IMG/VR virus record: IMGVR_UViG_3300044530_002207
Span: 1-20,668 of that record
Source of the DNA: a virus
Reading direction: 5' to 3' (one strand)
Length of the DNA: 20,668 nt
Shown here: one piece after another, positions 19,216 to 20,668 of the stretch
Layout of the letters: each line of letters starts with the position of its first letter
Numbering within the stretch: the stretch's first letter is position 1
Made by a program: the position numbers and the translations under genes
The notes under the pieces: model-generated
Database searches by the model: none
Told to the model about the DNA's origin: nothing
The model's input: only the letters and a program-made list of their open reading frames with translations

Positions 19216-19352
19216 GCGACACGACCGCAATCATCTCGGCCTGCCTTATCCTGATGTCGCTCTACACGACATTCCATCTCGGCATCGAGTGCGAACGCGA
19301 GCGCGCCCGCAAGGCCCGCCGCCGCCGGTATAACGAAGAAGACACCGAATAA
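19212..19352 (+). CDS. Tiny membrane protein with basic tail
   Basis: 46 residues; overlaps the previous stop by ATGA. One hydrophobic segment (about 5-20: T-A-I-I-S-A-C-L-I-L-M-S-L-Y-T-T), then a charged end (E-R-E-R-A-R-K-A-R-R-R-R-Y). A strong SD precedes it. A frame opening at 19146 is a shadow. Function unknown. Confidence 0.55.
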   Translation: MSDTTAIISACLILMSLYTTFHLGIECERERARKARRRRYNEEDTE

Positions 19353-19366
19353 CCCCACCAAAACCC

Positions 19367-19546
19367 ATGACTCTCACAGCTCACCTCTCCGCCGCCCGCC
19401 GCCACCTCGCCGCCGTCGAGCGCCTCACCCGCCGCCAATCTCCCCCGAAACCCCTCGCGCCCCCTCAACCACCCGAAGACCCCGCCACCCCCGAAGAGAT
19501 CCGCGAGGCCTTCCGCCAACTCCGCGCCCAACTCGCCCAAGATTGA
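19367..19546 (+). CDS. Small Arg/Pro-rich helical protein
   Basis: 59 residues. N-terminal helix (L-T-A-H-L-S-A-A-R-R-H-L-A-A-V-E-R-L-T-R-R), a Pro-rich linker (P-P-K-P-L-A-P-P-Q-P-P-E-D-P) and a C-terminal helix (P-E-E-I-R-E-A-F-R-Q-L-R-A-Q-L-A-Q-D). The leader is CCACCAAAACCC-ATG, with no SD. The next gene starts at once. Probably a small adaptor; family unknown. Confidence 0.5.
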   Translation: MTLTAHLSAARRHLAAVERLTRRQSPPKPLAPPQPPEDPATPEEIREAFRQLRAQLAQD

Positions 19547-19551
19547 TCTCT

Positions 19552-20127
19552 ATGAAGGAAACGCCTCAAGAAATCGAGCAAGACACCCTCCTCCGCAACT
19601 GGCTCGACGGCCTCGAGCCCCTCGATCGAGCGACCATCGAGGCCACCCTCACCCCCATCTCCGCCCTGTCCACCGTGGATGCCGAGTATCTGGAATCCTT
19701 CCCCGACCCCGACTCCGCCTTCGACGTGGACCGCCCCGAGTGGAAGCTCGCCGAAGATCTCCGCCTCGGTCTCGAGGAAGCCGAGCGGGTCCATGCCTGG
19801 CATCTCTCCACCATCGCCCGCGAGATCGAATGGGCCAAAGCCGAGCAGCTCAACCTCATCGTGAGCTTCCTCTGCAAGCCCACAAAAAACCTCCGCGCCC
19901 TGGTGCGTGGCCTCGCCCTCGCCACCGGCCTCGCCGAGCTCAACGGCACCCACAGCCAAGCCGAAGTCGCCCGAGAGCTCGGAGTCACCCGCGCCCTCAT
20001 GAGCTACTACGTCACCACATGGGCCGACCTCCTCAAAATCAACGTCTTTAAATTTCGCAAAGGCTCCAGCTCACGGGAGACCTACCGCGCCGCCGCAACC
20101 AAATCGTGGGCAAAAAGAAAGGCATAA
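19552..20127 (+). CDS. HTH protein, possible small terminase or regulator
   Basis: 191 residues from ATG 19552; a TTG at 19543 overlapping the previous stop could add three residues. The N-terminal two thirds are helical and acidic (E-Q-D-T-L-L-R-N-W-L-D-G-L-E, A-E-D-L-R-L-G-L-E-E-A-E). A helix-turn-helix lies at about residues 134-161 (S-Q-A-E-V-A-R-E-L-G-V-T-R-A-L-M-S-Y-Y). The C-terminus is basic. It could be a small terminase placed far from the large one, or an early regulator; the sequence does not decide. Confidence 0.6.
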   Translation: MKETPQEIEQDTLLRNWLDGLEPLDRATIEATLTPISALSTVDAEYLESFPDPDSAFDVDRPEWKLAEDLRLGLEEAERVHAWHLSTIAREIEWAKAEQLNLIVSFLCKPTKNLRALVRGLALATGLAELNGTHSQAEVARELGVTRALMSYYVTTWADLLKINVFKFRKGSSSRETYRAAATKSWAKRKA

Positions 20128-20132
20128 ATAAT

Positions 20133-20668
20133 ATGACCAATAAAGAACTCACCTTACCAGAAGGCCTTTGCACGTTTTCGCAAGGCGCCCTTATGTTTAC
20201 CCGCCCTCCGACGCAAGAAGAGTGGGAGCAAATCGGGCGCTACGTCCATGCCGCCAGGGGATCTAGTCTCCGGTGGATGACCGATTGGCGCATGGAAGGC
20301 CGCCGCCAATTTGGCGACGCCATCGTGCTTGCCGCCGAAAAGCAACTGGAGTTTGAATTTAAAGACCTCAAGGCCTCCGAAGCACTCGAGAAGCTCGATG
20401 GATCTCACCCCTCCGCCCCCAGCGATGCCCATGCCTTCGTCGCAGCGAAGCTCTGCGCCAACTCCTACGATGCCGAAGAGTGGCTCGACCGCGCCCACAA
20501 GGAAAAGCTCACCCCGCTCGAACTCCAAAACAGCATCAAAGCGGGTGAAGTCACCCGCGAAGAAGACACGAAGCCCCGCCTCAACGTGAATGACCGCAGC
20601 GTCGGCCTCGTCACCATCGAGGGCGTCCACATGCAATTTAACCTCTGGCTCCGCAAGGTCAAGGAAGA
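20133..20668 (+). CDS. Hypothetical protein, cut at right edge
   Basis: ATG 20133 opens 178 residues without a stop, so the 3' end is missing. Near residues 43-55, S-S-L-R-W-M-T-D-W-R-M-E-G resembles the 'W..gdw...G...~G' element of a family found in plasmid and phage proteins of unknown or partition-related role, and W-L-D-R-A-H-K-E-K-L-T-P-L-E-L-Q-N-S-I-K-A-G-E-V-T-R fits the rest. The call is tentative. It directly follows the HTH gene (5-nt gap) with AT-rich bases upstream. Confidence 0.5.
   Translation, partial: MTNKELTLPEGLCTFSQGALMFTRPPTQEEWEQIGRYVHAARGSSLRWMTDWRMEGRRQFGDAIVLAAEKQLEFEFKDLKASEALEKLDGSHPSAPSDAHAFVAAKLCANSYDAEEWLDRAHKEKLTPLELQNSIKAGEVTREEDTKPRLNVNDRSVGLVTIEGVHMQFNLWLRKVKE

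Overview
The window is the late region plus the start of a regulatory region of a lambda-like siphophage or prophage. It holds the end of a GpA-type terminase, a lambda-family portal, a ClpP-like head protease fused to a scaffold, a capsid protein, head-tail joining genes, two tail-tube-like genes, a tail chaperone pair with a -1 frameshift site, a tape measure, tail fibres, a lysis cassette and a divergent regulator pair. DNA is GC-rich with C-ending codons. No host gene, integrase, tRNA or attachment site is visible, so the window does not say whether it is integrated. A Verrucomicrobia/PVC-type host is a weak inference, from the style of the tail genes, the scarcity of Shine-Dalgarno sequences and GCGGAGG-type intergenic repeats. 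One SD is perfect (before 19212), so the host does use SD at some genes.

Layout, all on + unless stated. 1-333: terminase large subunit C-terminus. 334-639 (-): TM2-domain membrane protein, a likely moron, preceded by a GC-rich repeat. 754-2897: small gene, portal and small genes. 2890-4014: protease with a nested scaffold from 3505. 4065-4919: capsid, then a strong terminator. 5007-5731: head closure and tail terminator. 5761-6442: two paralogous tail-tube-like proteins, then a terminator. 6511-7537: small tail gene and G/GT-like chaperones. 7545-8324: minor tail protein. 8321-10840: tape measure. 10837-12696: distal tail and small Cys-rich genes. 12820-17041: tail fibres and a repeat-rich beta-solenoid-like protein. 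17041-18212: lysis (spanin-like proteins, holin-like protein, M15 endolysin). 18315-18620 (-) and 18720-18890 (+): divergent, related ribbon-helix-helix (RHH) regulators, followed by overlapping mini-genes, an HTH protein and a cut-off gene at the right edge.

Most notable: (1) TTTGACA, or TTGACA once, lies exactly 13 or 15 nt before six start codons, including the internal scaffold start, and cannot be an ordinary -35 box there. (2) A GGGAAAC slippery heptamer directly before the stop of the chaperone gene, with a downstream stem and a coding -1 frame, gives a G/GT fusion. (3) Two related RHH proteins face each other across about 100 bp containing a palindrome that overlaps a promoter, a candidate RHH-based genetic switch. 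(4) A TM2-domain gene sits antisense inside the head operon.

No stretch above 300 bases lacks a gene. The largest gaps, 640-753, 12697-12819, 11830-11927, 18213-18314 and 18621-18719, hold repeats, leaders, a hairpin with a C12 run, and the regulatory region.
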